DNA of 64,000 nt from Arthrobacter sp. (GTDB lineage: Bacteria; Actinomycetota; Actinomycetes; Actinomycetales; Micrococcaceae), in NCBI GenBank assembly GCA_031277795.1, contig JAITLQ010000018.1:310001-374000 (forward strand), read 5' to 3'. The position numbers and the translations under genes were made by a program. This document shows, piece after piece, positions 8,845-18,135 of the stretch; position 1 is the first letter of the stretch, and each line of letters begins with the position of its first letter. The notes below the pieces were generated by a model, which made no database searches, was not told where the DNA came from, and saw only the letters and a list, made by a program, of their open reading frames with translations.

Positions 8845-9945
8845 ATGACGCTTCGTGGATCCCACCCCCTCGTGTCCGGAACCACCGCCAACGCACCGCT
8901 GATCGCCGCCATGACCGGCCGCACGCCCTCGCGGCGTCCCGTCTGGTTCATGCGCCAGGCCGGCCGGTCTCTGCCGGAGTATCGCGAGCTGCGAGCGGGC
9001 ACGGACATGATCGCCTCGTGCCTGGATCCCGCCATGGCCAGCGAGATCACCCTGCAGCCGGTCCGCCGCCACGACGTGGACGCCGGCATCTTCTTCTCCG
9101 ACATCGTGGTGCCGCTGCAGCTGGCCGGCCTGGACGTCACGATCAAGCCGGGGGTCGGCCCCGTGTTTGGCGAGCCGATCACCACCCCGGAGCAGGTGGC
9201 GGCCCTGCCCCGCCTCGACGACGCCGCGCTGGAGCCCATCCGCGAGGCCGTGCGGCTGACGGTCGCCGAGCTGGGCTCCACCCCGCTCATCGGCTTCGCC
9301 GGCGCGCCGTTCACGCTGGCCGCCTACATGGTGGAGGGCAAGCCGAGCCGCGATCACCTCGGCCCGCGCCGCCTCATGCACGCCGACCCCGAGACGTGGG
9401 CCGGCCTGGCCGCCTGGGCCGCCGACGTGTCCGGCGCGTTCCTCCGGGCCCAGATCGAGGCCGGCGCCTCCGCCGGCCAGCTCTTCGATTCCTGGGGCGG
9501 CTCGCTCGCCCCGGCCGACTACCGCCGCTTCGTGCTCCCGGCGTCCGCGCGCGCCCTTGACCCCGTCAAGGAGCTCGGCGTCCCGCTCGTGCACTTCGGG
9601 GTGGGCACCGGCGAGCTGCTGGTCGACATGAACAGGGCGGGCAACACCGTCATGGGCATCGACTACCGCGTCCCGTTGGACGAGGCCGAGGCCCGCCTGG
9701 GCGGCGGCGTGCCGCTGCAGGGCAACATCGACCCCGCGCTGCTCGGCGCCGGCTGGGACGCCCTGCGCGAGCACACCGTTGACGTGCTCGCCCGCGGCGC
9801 CGCGGCCCCCGGGCACGTCGTGAACCTGGGACACGGGGTGCCGCCGGACGCCGATCCGGAGGTGCTCACGCGCCTCGTCGAGTTCATTCACTCCGTGCCG
9901 GTGGACGCCGATCCCCGCGCCTTCAGCGCCCTCAAGGAGGCCTGA
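8845..9945 (+). CDS. hemE: uroporphyrinogen decarboxylase HemE
   Basis: Decarboxylates the four acetate side chains of uroporphyrinogen III to give coproporphyrinogen III. The N-terminal signature RPVWFMRQAGRSLPEYR is present, with the active-site Arg residues. 366 residues from ATG 8845, preferred over ATG 8836 because family members start MTL..HPL and a CAGAAT -10-like element ends seven bases before it. First gene of the operon; CgoX starts two bases after its stop. A PGHVVNLGHGVPPDADP segment near the end is the second family signature. Confidence 0.95.
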   Translation: MTLRGSHPLVSGTTANAPLIAAMTGRTPSRRPVWFMRQAGRSLPEYRELRAGTDMIASCLDPAMASEITLQPVRRHDVDAGIFFSDIVVPLQLAGLDVTIKPGVGPVFGEPITTPEQVAALPRLDDAALEPIREAVRLTVAELGSTPLIGFAGAPFTLAAYMVEGKPSRDHLGPRRLMHADPETWAGLAAWAADVSGAFLRAQIEAGASAGQLFDSWGGSLAPADYRRFVLPASARALDPVKELGVPLVHFGVGTGELLVDMNRAGNTVMGIDYRVPLDEAEARLGGGVPLQGNIDPALLGAGWDALREHTVDVLARGAAAPGHVVNLGHGVPPDADPEVLTRLVEFIHSVPVDADPRAFSALKEA

Positions 9946-9947
9946 GC

Positions 9948-11393
9948 ATGTCCCGCCTGGCCGATCGACTCCAAGCCCTCGCCGCCCGCAAGGTGACGGC
10001 ACCCTCCGTGGCCCCGACCGCCGTCGTGATCGGGGCGGGCGTGGCCGGCCTCGTGGGCGCGCGCGAGCTCGCGCTGCTCGGCTACGAGGTCAGCCTGCTG
10101 GAGGCGGACGAGCCCGGCGGTCGCGTGCGCGCCCACGTCGTGGACGGCCTGAGCCTCGACGCCGGCGCCGAGTCCTTCGCCACGCGCAACGACGCCGTGG
10201 CGCGCCTGGCCGGCGAGCTGGGCCTGGAGCTCGTATTCCCCGCCGCGAGTCCCGCGTGGCTGCACGCCGGTGCCGGCCGCGACGTCCCGCTGCCGCGCAG
10301 CGGCGTCGTCGGCCTCCCCGGCGATCCCCGCGAGGCCGACGCCGTCGCGGCGCTGAGCGCCGAGGGTGCCGCCCGCGCCGCGCTGGACCTCGAGACCCCC
10401 GTGGAGCCGGAGCTGCTGGAGGGGGCCGTCTCGCTCGGTGAACTGGTGCGCGTGCGCCTGGGCCAGGAGGTCCTGGACCGCCTCGTGACCCCCGTGGTCT
10501 CCGGCGTGCACTCGGCCGACCCGGACGCCCTCGACGCCGACACGATTGCCCCCGGGCTGCGCGCGGCCCTGGCGCGCGAGGGTTCGCTCAGCGCCGCCGC
10601 CGCCTCGTTGCGCGCCGCTGCCCCCGCCGGCTCGGCCGTCGCCGGCCTGCGCGGCGGCATGAACACCCTGGTGTCCGCCCTCGTTCAGGACCTGGCGGAG
10701 CGCGGCGCCCACCTCATCGCCGGCGCCGCCGTCGACTCGATTGAGCGGGCCGAGGACGGCACCTGGCATGTGAGCGTGGGGGCAGACGTCCTCGACGCGG
10801 AGCGCCTCGTGGTGGCAACGGACGGGCCGCGCGCCGTCGACCTGCTGGCGGGCGTCGTCCCCGGGCTGGCCGCGCTGCGCCCGGACGAGGGCGCCGGCGT
10901 GAGCCTCGTGACGCTCGTCGTCGACCTGCCGGATCTCGACGTGGCCCCCCGCGGCACCGGCGTGCTCGTGGCCCCCGATGCGGGCGACGTCCTGGCCAAG
11001 GCCATGACGCACGCCACCGCCAAGTGGCCGTGGCTCGCGGAGCTGGCCGGCCCCGGCCGCCACGTGCTTCGCCTGTCCTACGGGCGCCTCACCGACGCCG
11101 CGGCCCGCGTGGCGGACGCCGACGACGAGACGCTCCTGCGCCAGGGCGTGGCCGACGCCGCCGCCCTCCTGGGCGTGGAGCTCTCCGAGGCCGATGTGCT
11201 CGGGTGGGACGTTGTGCGCCATCACGGCGCGCTGCCGCTGGCCACCGTGGGGCAGCGCGACCGGCTCAGCGCCGTGAGCGGCCTGCTGGCCCCCGTCCCG
11301 GAGCTGGACGTCGTGGGGGCCTGGCGCTTCGGCACCGGCCTCGCCGCCGTCGTTTCCTCCACCCGCAAGACCCTGGGCCTCAGCGCCCGCTAG
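9948..11393 (+). CDS. cgoX: coproporphyrinogen III oxidase CgoX (HemY/HemG family)
   Basis: 481-residue FAD enzyme oxidising coproporphyrinogen III to coproporphyrin III in the coproporphyrin-dependent pathway. The FAD-binding motif VVIGAGVAGLVGARELALLGYEV-like sequence is at about residues 25-47, followed by a GGR loop. Assignment as coproporphyrinogen oxidase rather than protoporphyrinogen oxidase is inferred from the neighbouring chdC and cpfC. A non-standard N-terminal helix of about 20 residues precedes the dinucleotide fold. Confidence 0.92.
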   Translation: MSRLADRLQALAARKVTAPSVAPTAVVIGAGVAGLVGARELALLGYEVSLLEADEPGGRVRAHVVDGLSLDAGAESFATRNDAVARLAGELGLELVFPAASPAWLHAGAGRDVPLPRSGVVGLPGDPREADAVAALSAEGAARAALDLETPVEPELLEGAVSLGELVRVRLGQEVLDRLVTPVVSGVHSADPDALDADTIAPGLRAALAREGSLSAAAASLRAAAPAGSAVAGLRGGMNTLVSALVQDLAERGAHLIAGAAVDSIERAEDGTWHVSVGADVLDAERLVVATDGPRAVDLLAGVVPGLAALRPDEGAGVSLVTLVVDLPDLDVAPRGTGVLVAPDAGDVLAKAMTHATAKWPWLAELAGPGRHVLRLSYGRLTDAAARVADADDETLLRQGVADAAALLGVELSEADVLGWDVVRHHGALPLATVGQRDRLSAVSGLLAPVPELDVVGAWRFGTGLAAVVSSTRKTLGLSAR

Positions 11394-11476
11394 ACCACCT
11401 GCCCCGGCCCGTCCGGGAGCAGCCAAGCCCGCGCCGTCGGCCCCGACGGAGCGGCACGAAGAAAGGCAAGGACTCG

Positions 11477-12199
11477 ATGTCCGAGACCGGATACCGCCCG
11501 GAGAACTCTTCGCCCGTGCTGGCCGAGCGCGCCCGCGAGGGGGAGCACACCCTGCACTTCACCGTGTGGGCAGTGCTGGCGCGCACCGAGGTGCGCGAGC
11601 ACTCGGAGGCCGATGGAGCACAGTTCGAGGCGACGGTGGGGGCGCTGGCCGACGGCGTGCACCTGCGCGGCGTGTACGACGTCTCCGGCATGCGCGAGGA
11701 CGCCGACCTCATGCTGTGGCTGCACGGCCCCTCGTTCGAGTCGCTGCAGGCGGCGCTGCGCACGCTGCGCCGCACCGAGCTGCTGGCCGGCACCGACCTG
11801 GCCTTCTCCTTCTTCGGCGTGCACCGCGAGGCCGAGTTCGCCAAGAACCACTCGCCGGCGTTTGCGCGCGGTCAGGAGGCGGGGGACTGGCTCACGGTCT
11901 ACCCCTTCGTGCGCTCCTACGACTGGTACACGCTGGACGCCAAGGAGCGCGGCACGATGCTGCGCGATCACGGCATCCTGGGCCGCGACTTCCCCACGGT
12001 GCAGGCCAACACGGTGGCCTCCTTTGCCCTGGGTGACTGGGAGTGGATCATCGCGCTCGAGGCGCCGGAGGTGATCGACCTCGTCGACATGATGCGTCAC
12101 CTGCGCTACACCGAGGCCCGCCACCATGTGCGCGAGGAGGTGCCCTTCTACACCGGGCGCCGCATCAGCGCGATCGAGGCCATCGAGGTGCTGGCATGA
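11477..12199 (+). CDS. chdC: coproheme decarboxylase ChdC (HemQ)
   Basis: 240 residues. Peroxide-dependent oxidative decarboxylation of iron-coproporphyrin III to heme b. Chlorite-dismutase fold features: YPFVRSYDWYTL with the candidate catalytic Tyr (Y148 or Y151) and the proximal heme His H165 in MLRDHGILG. ATG 11477 follows AAGGA; 83 bp separate it from cgoX. Its ATGA overlaps the cpfC start. Presence of this gene marks the monoderm coproporphyrin route and rules out a need for HemN/HemF plus a protoporphyrin ferrochelatase. Confidence 0.95.
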   Translation: MSETGYRPENSSPVLAERAREGEHTLHFTVWAVLARTEVREHSEADGAQFEATVGALADGVHLRGVYDVSGMREDADLMLWLHGPSFESLQAALRTLRRTELLAGTDLAFSFFGVHREAEFAKNHSPAFARGQEAGDWLTVYPFVRSYDWYTLDAKERGTMLRDHGILGRDFPTVQANTVASFALGDWEWIIALEAPEVIDLVDMMRHLRYTEARHHVREEVPFYTGRRISAIEAIEVLA

Positions 12200-13404
12200 G
12201 CGAGTTCAGCTTCGACCCCCGCGAGGGCTATGACGAGAACGGCCGCATGGAGCCCAAGGCGTACGACGCCCTGATCCTCTCCTCCTTCGGCGGCCCGGAG
12301 GGCCAGGAGGACGTCATTCCGTTCCTGCGCAACGTCACCGCCGGCCGCGGCATCCCGGACGAGCGCCTCGAAGAGGTCGCGACCCACTACCGCGCCAACG
12401 GTGGCATCAGCCCCATCAACGCCCAGAATCGCGAGCTCAAGGCAGCCATCGAGGCCGAGCTGGCCACGCGCGGCATCGAGCTGCCGGTGCTGTGGGCCAA
12501 CCGCAACTGGGACCCCTACGTGCAGGAGGTCCTGGAGGACGCCTACGCGGCCGGCCACCGCCGCCTGCTGGTCCTGGCGACCTCGGCCTACGCCGGCTAC
12601 TCCTCCTGCCGCCAGTACCGCGAGGACTACGGCGTGGCCCTGCGCGAGAGCGGCCTCGAGGGCAAGCTCGAGGTGGACAAGATCCGCCAGTACTTCGACA
12701 CCCCCGGGTTCGTTGAGCCGTTTGCCCAGGACCTGGCGACCGGCCTGGCCGACGTCCGCGCCCAGCTCGCCGCCCGTGGCGAGGAGGGTGCCCCCGTGCG
12801 CATCGTCTTCACGACCCACTCGATCCCGCAGACCGACGCGGACGCGGCCGGCCCTCGCGAGCTCGCCGCCTCGATCGACACCGACGTCTACTCCCACCAG
12901 CACCTCGAGGTGGCGAAGGAGATCCTCTCGCGGGTGCCCTCCTCCGACGGCCTCGAATGGTCGCTCGTGTTCCAGTCGCGTTCGGGCGCCCCGCACGTGC
13001 CGTGGCTCGAGCCGGACATCAACGACGCGATCGAGGAGTACGCGTCCGCCGGAACCCGCGGCGTCGTCATCGTCCCGATCGGCTTCGTCTCCGATCACAT
13101 GGAGGTGGTCTGGGACCTGGACACCGAGGCCAAGGAAACCTCCGAGGAGCTCGGCCTGGCCTTCCACCGCGTGCCCACCCACGGCACGCACCAGGCCTTC
13201 GTCTCCGGCGTGGTCGACCTCGTCGAGGAGCGGCTGGCCGGCCCCGACGGCAAGGCCCTGCGTGAGGGCCGCGAATCCTGCGTCTCCGGCGGCCCCTGGT
13301 ACGACGTGTGCCGCCCGAATTGCTGCGTCAAGCAGATGCGTGACGGCACGTTCAAGCCGACCATCGCGGCGGTCGACTCCGAGGTGGGGGTCCCGCAGAC
13401 GTGA
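12196..13404 (+). CDS. cpfC: coproporphyrin ferrochelatase CpfC (HemH)
   Basis: 402 residues. Inserts Fe(II) into coproporphyrin III. The metal-handling His lies in FTTHSIPQTD. Cys residues C138 (YSSCRQY), C362, C372 and C376/C377 (CVSGGPWYDVCRPNCC) match the pattern of actinobacterial ferrochelatases that carry a [2Fe-2S] cluster, though cluster occupancy is inferred. Start ATG overlaps chdC stop and its stop overlaps the hemC GTG. Confidence 0.95.
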   Translation: MSEFSFDPREGYDENGRMEPKAYDALILSSFGGPEGQEDVIPFLRNVTAGRGIPDERLEEVATHYRANGGISPINAQNRELKAAIEAELATRGIELPVLWANRNWDPYVQEVLEDAYAAGHRRLLVLATSAYAGYSSCRQYREDYGVALRESGLEGKLEVDKIRQYFDTPGFVEPFAQDLATGLADVRAQLAARGEEGAPVRIVFTTHSIPQTDADAAGPRELAASIDTDVYSHQHLEVAKEILSRVPSSDGLEWSLVFQSRSGAPHVPWLEPDINDAIEEYASAGTRGVVIVPIGFVSDHMEVVWDLDTEAKETSEELGLAFHRVPTHGTHQAFVSGVVDLVEERLAGPDGKALREGRESCVSGGPWYDVCRPNCCVKQMRDGTFKPTIAAVDSEVGVPQT

Positions 13405-14402
13405 GCGGATTCCGCATCGGCACGCGCGGCAGCGCCTTGGCCACGACCCAAACGGGTCACGTGGCCGAGGCGCTGCGGCGCGCCGGGGCCGGCGAGGCCC
13501 AGACGATCATCGTGAAGACCGAGGGCGACGTCGTCACCGGCTCGCTCGCCTCGCTGGGCGGGACCGGCGTCTTTGCCGCCGCCCTGCGTCAGCGCGTCCT
13601 GGACGGCGACGTCGACGTGGCCGTCCACTCGCTCAAGGACCTCCCGGTCCTGCAGCCCGAGGGCCTGTCCATCGCCGCCATCCCGGCGCGCGTCGACGTG
13701 CGGGACGTCCTCGTGGCCCGCGACGGGCTCACGCTCGACACGCTGCCCACGGGCGCCGTGGTCGGCACGGGTTCGCCGCGCCGCGCGGCCCAACTGCTGG
13801 CCGCCCGCCCCGACCTGCGCGTGCGAGACATCCGTGGCAACGTGCCAACGCGCCTGCGCCGCGTGATCGGGCTGGAGCTCGAGCACGACGACAGCGCCTC
13901 CGTTGGCCGCGAACACGCGGGCGACCTGGACGCCGTCATCCTGGCCGGTGCTGGCCTCGATCGCCTGGGCCTCGATCGCTTCATCACGGAGCGCATCGAC
14001 CCCATGGTCATGCTGCCCGCCCCCGGGCAGGGCGCCCTCGCCGTGGAGGTCGCGACCCCCACCCTGGAGCGCGACGACGAGTTCACGCGCGCCCTCGCCT
14101 CGCTCGACGACGACGCGACGCGCCTGGCCGTGACGGCCGAGCGAGCGCTGTTGAACCGTTTGGAGGGCGGCTGCGCCGCCCCGCTGGGTGCCCTCGGTTT
14201 GCCGGGGCGGGCCGGCTTCCTGCGCCTCGACGCCGTGGCCGTGAGCCCCGATGGCTCGCGCATGCTGCGCCGCTCGCTGGGCGGCGAGGTCCTCTTCGAG
14301 GCCGACGCCGTGGCCCTGGGCCACGCGCTGGCCGACGAACTGCTTGGCCTGGGGGCCGCGAGCCTCATGGGCACGCAGGCGCCGGAGGACGGCGCCAGGT
14401 GA
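13401..14402 (+). CDS. hemC: porphobilinogen deaminase HemC
   Basis: 333 residues. Polymerises four porphobilinogens into hydroxymethylbilane on a dipyrromethane cofactor; the cofactor-binding Cys is C258 in LEGGCAAPLG. N-terminal IGTRGSALA and SLKDLP are family signatures. GTG start overlaps the cpfC stop by four bases. Confidence 0.95.
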   Translation: MSGFRIGTRGSALATTQTGHVAEALRRAGAGEAQTIIVKTEGDVVTGSLASLGGTGVFAAALRQRVLDGDVDVAVHSLKDLPVLQPEGLSIAAIPARVDVRDVLVARDGLTLDTLPTGAVVGTGSPRRAAQLLAARPDLRVRDIRGNVPTRLRRVIGLELEHDDSASVGREHAGDLDAVILAGAGLDRLGLDRFITERIDPMVMLPAPGQGALAVEVATPTLERDDEFTRALASLDDDATRLAVTAERALLNRLEGGCAAPLGALGLPGRAGFLRLDAVAVSPDGSRMLRRSLGGEVLFEADAVALGHALADELLGLGAASLMGTQAPEDGAR

Positions 14403-15277
14403 GCGCGGCGATGAGCGGGCCCCGCGTGGCGGTGCTGCGCAGCGAGGACCGGGCGGCGCCCCTGGCCGGGGCCCTCGCCCGGGCCGGCGCCGTGCCGGTG
14501 CTCTGCCCGCTTATCGCCAACGAGCTCCCCGTCACGAAGGCGCAGCGCGCCCTCGTCGCTGAGCAGCTCACCGCGCTGGCCGAGGGCCACTTCGCCTGGG
14601 TCGCCTTCACCTCCGTGAGCACCGTGCGCGCCTTGCTGGCCATCGCCGCCGAGTTCGGCACCGAGCTCACGCTCTCGCCCGTGACGAGGGTGGCCGCCGT
14701 CGGCCGCGCCACGGCGCGCTCGCTCGAGGCCATCGGCGTGCATGTCGATCTCGTCCCCAGCTCCGAGCATTCGGCCCGCGGGCTGCTCGCCGAGTGGCCC
14801 GTTCCCGAGGACACGGCGTTTGCCGCCGTCCTGCTCCCGGCCGCCGATCTCGCGGCGCCCTCGCTGCGCGACGGGCTGCTCGAACGCGGCTGGCGCCCCG
14901 TGGATCTCGTCGCCTACCGCACGGTCGACGCCCCCGGGGATCCGGGGCTCTTGCTCGGCGTTCCCGTGCCAGGGGAGGCGAGTCTCGCCGCGCCGTCGGG
15001 CCTTGAAAGCCTCACCCCGCCGCTCCTGGCGGACGCCCTCGCGGCCGGTTCCCTCGACGCCGCGATCCTGACCTCCCCCTCCACCGCCCGGCGCGTGGCC
15101 GTCCTCCTGGACGGGCGCACGAGCGCCACGGGCTTCATCGCCATCGGCCCGCGCACGGCCAAGGAGGCGCTGGCCCACGGGCTGCGCGTCGACGCCGTCG
15201 CTGAGACCACCGATCCCGCCGGCCTGGCCGGCGCCCTCGCGGCCCGAGCGGCCGCCACCGAAAGGAAGCAGTCGTGA
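14399..15277 (+). CDS. hemD: uroporphyrinogen-III synthase HemD
   Basis: 292 residues from the GTG overlapping the hemC stop (an ATG 12 bases later is an alternative). Cyclises hydroxymethylbilane with inversion of ring D. The family is poorly conserved; the two-domain pattern is visible as [30 protein letters not shown] and, near the end, [18 protein letters not shown] Pro/Gly-rich loop at about 185-205 enlarges it slightly. Function rests on both the motifs and its position between hemC and hemB. Confidence 0.92.
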   Translation: MSAAMSGPRVAVLRSEDRAAPLAGALARAGAVPVLCPLIANELPVTKAQRALVAEQLTALAEGHFAWVAFTSVSTVRALLAIAAEFGTELTLSPVTRVAAVGRATARSLEAIGVHVDLVPSSEHSARGLLAEWPVPEDTAFAAVLLPAADLAAPSLRDGLLERGWRPVDLVAYRTVDAPGDPGLLLGVPVPGEASLAAPSGLESLTPPLLADALAAGSLDAAILTSPSTARRVAVLLDGRTSATGFIAIGPRTAKEALAHGLRVDAVAETTDPAGLAGALAARAAATERKQS

Positions 15278-16254
15278 GTTTCCCGACCCACCGCCCGCGC
15301 CGCCTGCGGCGCACCCCAGCCATCCGCGGCCTCGTGGCCGAGACGAGCGTGGCCCCGCGCCAGCTCATCCTCCCCGCATTCGTCCGCGAGGGCGCCACGG
15401 CGAACATCCCGATCTCCTCCATGCCAGGCGTGGTGCAGCACACGCTCGACTCGCTCAAGGCCGAGGCCGAGCGCGCCGCCTCGCTTGGCCTGGGCGGCCT
15501 CATGCTCTTCGGCGTGCCGGCCCAGCGCGACGCCGTGGGCTCCGGCGCCGTCGACCCGGACGGCATCCTCAACCGCGCCATCGCCGCCGTGAAGGCCGAG
15601 GTGGGCGACGCGCTGCTCGTCATGGGCGATGTGTGCCTCGACGAGTTCACCGACCACGGCCACTGCGGCGTGCTCGCCGCCGACGGCTCCGTGGACAACG
15701 ACGCAACGCTGGAGATCTACGGCCGCATGGCGGTGGCGCAGGCCGAGGCCGGCGCCGACGTGCTCGGCCCCTCCGGCATGATGGACGGCCAGGTCGCCGT
15801 GATCCGCCAGGCCCTGGACGAGGCCGGCCACCAGGACACGCTCATCATGGCCTACGCGGCCAAGTACGCCTCGGCCTTCTACGGCCCGTTCCGCGAGGCC
15901 GTGGATTCGCAGCTCAAGGGCGATCGCCGCACCTACCAGATGGACCCGGCCAACCGCCGCGAGGCGCTCTACGAGGTGGAGCTGGACCTGGAGGAGGGCG
16001 CCGACCTCGTCATGGTCAAGCCCGCCATGGCCTACATGGACATCCTGGCCGACGTGGCGGCCATGAGCCCCGTGCCCGTGGCCGCCTACCAGATCTCCGG
16101 CGAGTACTCGATGATCGAGGCCGCCGCCGCGAACGGCTGGATCGACCGCCGCGCCGCCATCGAAGAATCCGTCCTTGGCCTGCGCCGCGCCGGCGCAGAC
16201 CAGGTGCTCACCTACTGGGCCGCCGAACTGGCCCAGTGGATCAAGGAAGGCTGA
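15274..16254 (+). CDS. hemB: delta-aminolevulinic acid dehydratase HemB
   Basis: 326 residues. Condenses two 5-aminolevulinates to porphobilinogen. Both active-site lysines are seen: K197 ([14 protein letters not shown]) and Schiff-base K249 (MVKPAMAY). The [14 protein letters not shown] segment carries the metal-site cysteines of zinc-type enzymes. GTG start overlaps hemD stop. Confidence 0.96.
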   Translation: MSFPTHRPRRLRRTPAIRGLVAETSVAPRQLILPAFVREGATANIPISSMPGVVQHTLDSLKAEAERAASLGLGGLMLFGVPAQRDAVGSGAVDPDGILNRAIAAVKAEVGDALLVMGDVCLDEFTDHGHCGVLAADGSVDNDATLEIYGRMAVAQAEAGADVLGPSGMMDGQVAVIRQALDEAGHQDTLIMAYAAKYASAFYGPFREAVDSQLKGDRRTYQMDPANRREALYEVELDLEEGADLVMVKPAMAYMDILADVAAMSPVPVAAYQISGEYSMIEAAAANGWIDRRAAIEESVLGLRRAGADQVLTYWAAELAQWIKEG

Positions 16255-16256
16255 AC

Positions 16257-17573
16257 ATGATCACGAACGCCCAGGAATTCGCCTCCGCCCAGGCCATCAT
16301 GCCCGGCGGCGTGAACTCTCCCGTGCGTGCCTTCGGCTCCGTGGGCGGCGTCCCGCCGTTCCTCGTCGACGCGCACGGCGCCCACGTCACCGACGTTCAG
16401 GGCAAGCAGTACGTCGACCTCGTGATGTCCTGGGGCCCTGCGCTGCTCGGCCACTCGCATCCCGCCGTGATCGAGGCGGTGCACCGCGCCGTGGATCATG
16501 GGCTCTCCTTCGGCGCCTCCACCCCGGACGAGTCGCAGCTGGCCCGCCTCATCGCGAACCGCATGGGCGGCGTGGAGCGCGTGCGCATGGTCTCCACGGG
16601 CACCGAGGCGACCATGACGGCGATCCGCCTGGCCCGCGGCTTCACGGGCCGCGACCTGGTGATCAAGTTCGCCGGCAACTACCACGGCCACGTGGACGCG
16701 CTCCTCGCCGCTGCCGGCTCCGGCCTGGCCACGCTCGCGCTGCCTGGCTCCGCCGGCGTGCCCGCCGCCGTCACGGCCGAGACGCTGGTGCTGCCGTACA
16801 ACAACCGTGAGGCGCTCGAGGCGGCCTACGCCGAGTTTGGTCCGCGCATCGCCGCCGTCATCGCCGAGTCGGCGCCGTGCAACATGGGCGTCGTGGCCCC
16901 CGCGGATGGCTTCAACGCTTACCTGCGCGAGCTCACGGCCAAGCACGGCTCGCTGCTCATCATCGACGAGGTGCTCACGGGCTTCCGCGCCTCCGACGCC
17001 GGCTACTGGGGCCTCACGGGCCGCGAGGAGGGCTGGGTCCCCGACCTGTTTACCTTCGGCAAGGTGATCGGCGGCGGCATGCCGGCGGCGGCCCTGGGCG
17101 GCCGCCGGGACGTCATGGAGCACCTCGCCCCGCTCGGCCCGGTGTACCAGGCTGGCACGCTCTCGGGGAACCCCGTGGCCACGGCCGCCGGCATCGCCAC
17201 CCTGCAGCACGCGACCTCCGAGGTCTACGCGCACATCGACGCGCGCTCCCTGCAGCTGCAGGAGGAGCTGACGGCGGCCCTGAACGCCGCCGGCGTGGAT
17301 CACTCGATCCAGACGGCCGGCAACCTCTTCTCGGTGGCGTTTGGCACGTCCGAGCACGGCGTGCACAACTACGCCGACGCCCAGGCGCAGGAGGGCTGGC
17401 GCTACACGCCGTTCTTCCACTCGATGCTCGAGTCCGGTGTCTACCTGCCGCCGTCCGTCTTCGAGGCGTGGTTCCTCTCCGCCGCCCACGACGACGCCGC
17501 CATGGACCGCATCGTGTCCGCCCTGCCCGCGGCGGCGGCCGCCGCTGCCGCTGCGAAGGCCCCGCAGGCCTGA
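16257..17573 (+). CDS. hemL: glutamate-1-semialdehyde 2,1-aminomutase HemL
   Basis: 438 residues. Converts the HemA product to 5-aminolevulinate using pyridoxamine/pyridoxal phosphate. PLP lysine is K269 in [19 protein letters not shown] at the N-terminus is the family hallmark. Starts two bases after hemB. The C-terminus ends in an Ala-rich tail. A strong terminator follows, closing the operon. Confidence 0.96.
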   Translation: MITNAQEFASAQAIMPGGVNSPVRAFGSVGGVPPFLVDAHGAHVTDVQGKQYVDLVMSWGPALLGHSHPAVIEAVHRAVDHGLSFGASTPDESQLARLIANRMGGVERVRMVSTGTEATMTAIRLARGFTGRDLVIKFAGNYHGHVDALLAAAGSGLATLALPGSAGVPAAVTAETLVLPYNNREALEAAYAEFGPRIAAVIAESAPCNMGVVAPADGFNAYLRELTAKHGSLLIIDEVLTGFRASDAGYWGLTGREEGWVPDLFTFGKVIGGGMPAAALGGRRDVMEHLAPLGPVYQAGTLSGNPVATAAGIATLQHATSEVYAHIDARSLQLQEELTAALNAAGVDHSIQTAGNLFSVAFGTSEHGVHNYADAQAQEGWRYTPFFHSMLESGVYLPPSVFEAWFLSAAHDDAAMDRIVSALPAAAAAAAAAKAPQA

Positions 17574-17584
17574 GCCGGTGCCCG

Positions 17585-17630
17585 AGAGGGGCCCGTCGTC
17601 CCGTGGGGGATGGCGGGCCCCTCTTTTTCT
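17585..17630 (+). terminator. rho-independent terminator of the hem operon
   Basis: Perfect 11-bp stem AGAGGGGCCCG / CGGGCCCCTCT followed by a T run (17624-17628), 12 bp after the hemL stop. Confidence 0.85.
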
Positions 17631-17700
17631 CCTCCGCATCGGAGTGCCTTCGGTACGTTTTTTGGCCCGAAACCGTACCGAAGGCACTCCGATGTGGAGG
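17631..17700. repeat. palindromic repeat, copy 1
   Basis: The 56-bp core (17638-17693) has a 20-bp arm ATCGGAGTGCCTTCGGTACG perfectly repeated in inverse at its right end, around a T-rich/GGCCC centre. The stem extends outward through CCTCCGC/GTGGAGG with one imperfect pair. A second copy lies 279 bp downstream in the same orientation. Confidence 0.85.
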
Positions 17701-17750
17701 GAGGTGTGGGACGGGAGGGCGCCGCTTGCCGGCTGTGGCACCCAGGGGTG

Positions 17751-17783
17751 CCCGACGGCGGGTGGTGACCACCCGTCGTCGGG
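17751..17783. repeat. inverted repeat between the two palindromes
   Basis: 15-bp arms CCCGACGGCGGGTGG / CCACCCGTCGTCGGG with one G-T wobble and a 3-nt loop. It lies immediately after a GGCACCC/GGGTGCC hairpin. No coding frame or T tract accompanies it. Confidence 0.6.
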
Positions 17784-17916
17784 CAGGGTGGGAGGCGGCT
17801 CGCCGAGGCGCGGCCCGGTGCGACGGACGCCGAGCGTCGACTGCCGGTGCCGGTGCCGGTGCCGCGGTGACGAGCGGTGCCGCGGAGCCCAGGCGAAAAA
17901 CCTCCTCAACCCCGAA

Positions 17917-17972
17917 ATCGGAGTGCCTTGGGTACGGTTTTTGGCCCAGAACCGTACCGAAGGCACTCCGAT
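17917..17972. repeat. palindromic repeat, copy 2
   Basis: Same 56-bp element as copy 1 with one mismatch in the left arm (ATCGGAGTGCCTTGGGTACG). Here the inner stem is longer: GGTACGGTT, 10-nt loop, AACCGTACC. Sequence downstream of both copies is also related (shared CGCTTGCCGG at 17723 and 18004). Confidence 0.85.
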
Positions 17973-18068
17973 TCTTGAGGGGAGAGGCGGAGGGGAGGGG
18001 CTCCGCTTGCCGGGGTGCCGGGGTGGCGGGGTGCGGGGGCCGTGCGGCGGGGTGGTCTGGGAACGGCG

Positions 18069-18108
18069 AAGGGCCGGTCGGCTCCCGTGTGGGAGGCGAC
18101 CGGCCCTT
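18069..18108 (-). terminator. hairpin downstream of metQ
   Basis: Perfect 12-bp arms AAGGGCCGGTCG / CGACCGGCCCTT with an inner CTCCC/GGGAG stem, 28 bp past the metQ stop. No clear T tract. Confidence 0.6.
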
Positions 18109-18135
18109 GGCGGATGCGGCCGTGAGGCGGCGGGA

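Larger units (their letters stand above)
17574..18135. other. 562-bp non-coding interval between hemL and metQ
   Basis: Holds the hem terminator, two copies of a 56-bp palindrome, an internal inverted repeat, a short GGTGCC microsatellite near 17843-17868, and the metQ-side hairpin. The region reads as a diverged tandem duplication with a unit of about 280 bp. Open frames crossing it are low-quality and not called as genes. Confidence 0.7.

Noticed and set aside
12401-14398. N-terminal extension of the hemD frame over cpfC and hemC
   Set aside because: This part is an off-frame reading of the two upstream enzymes. The real hemD start is the GTG overlapping the hemC stop.
17574-18135. Open frames crossing the hemL-metQ interval as genes
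   Set aside because: They are made from the palindromes and GC-rich repeats, with no domain, no ribosome-binding site and no conserved composition.
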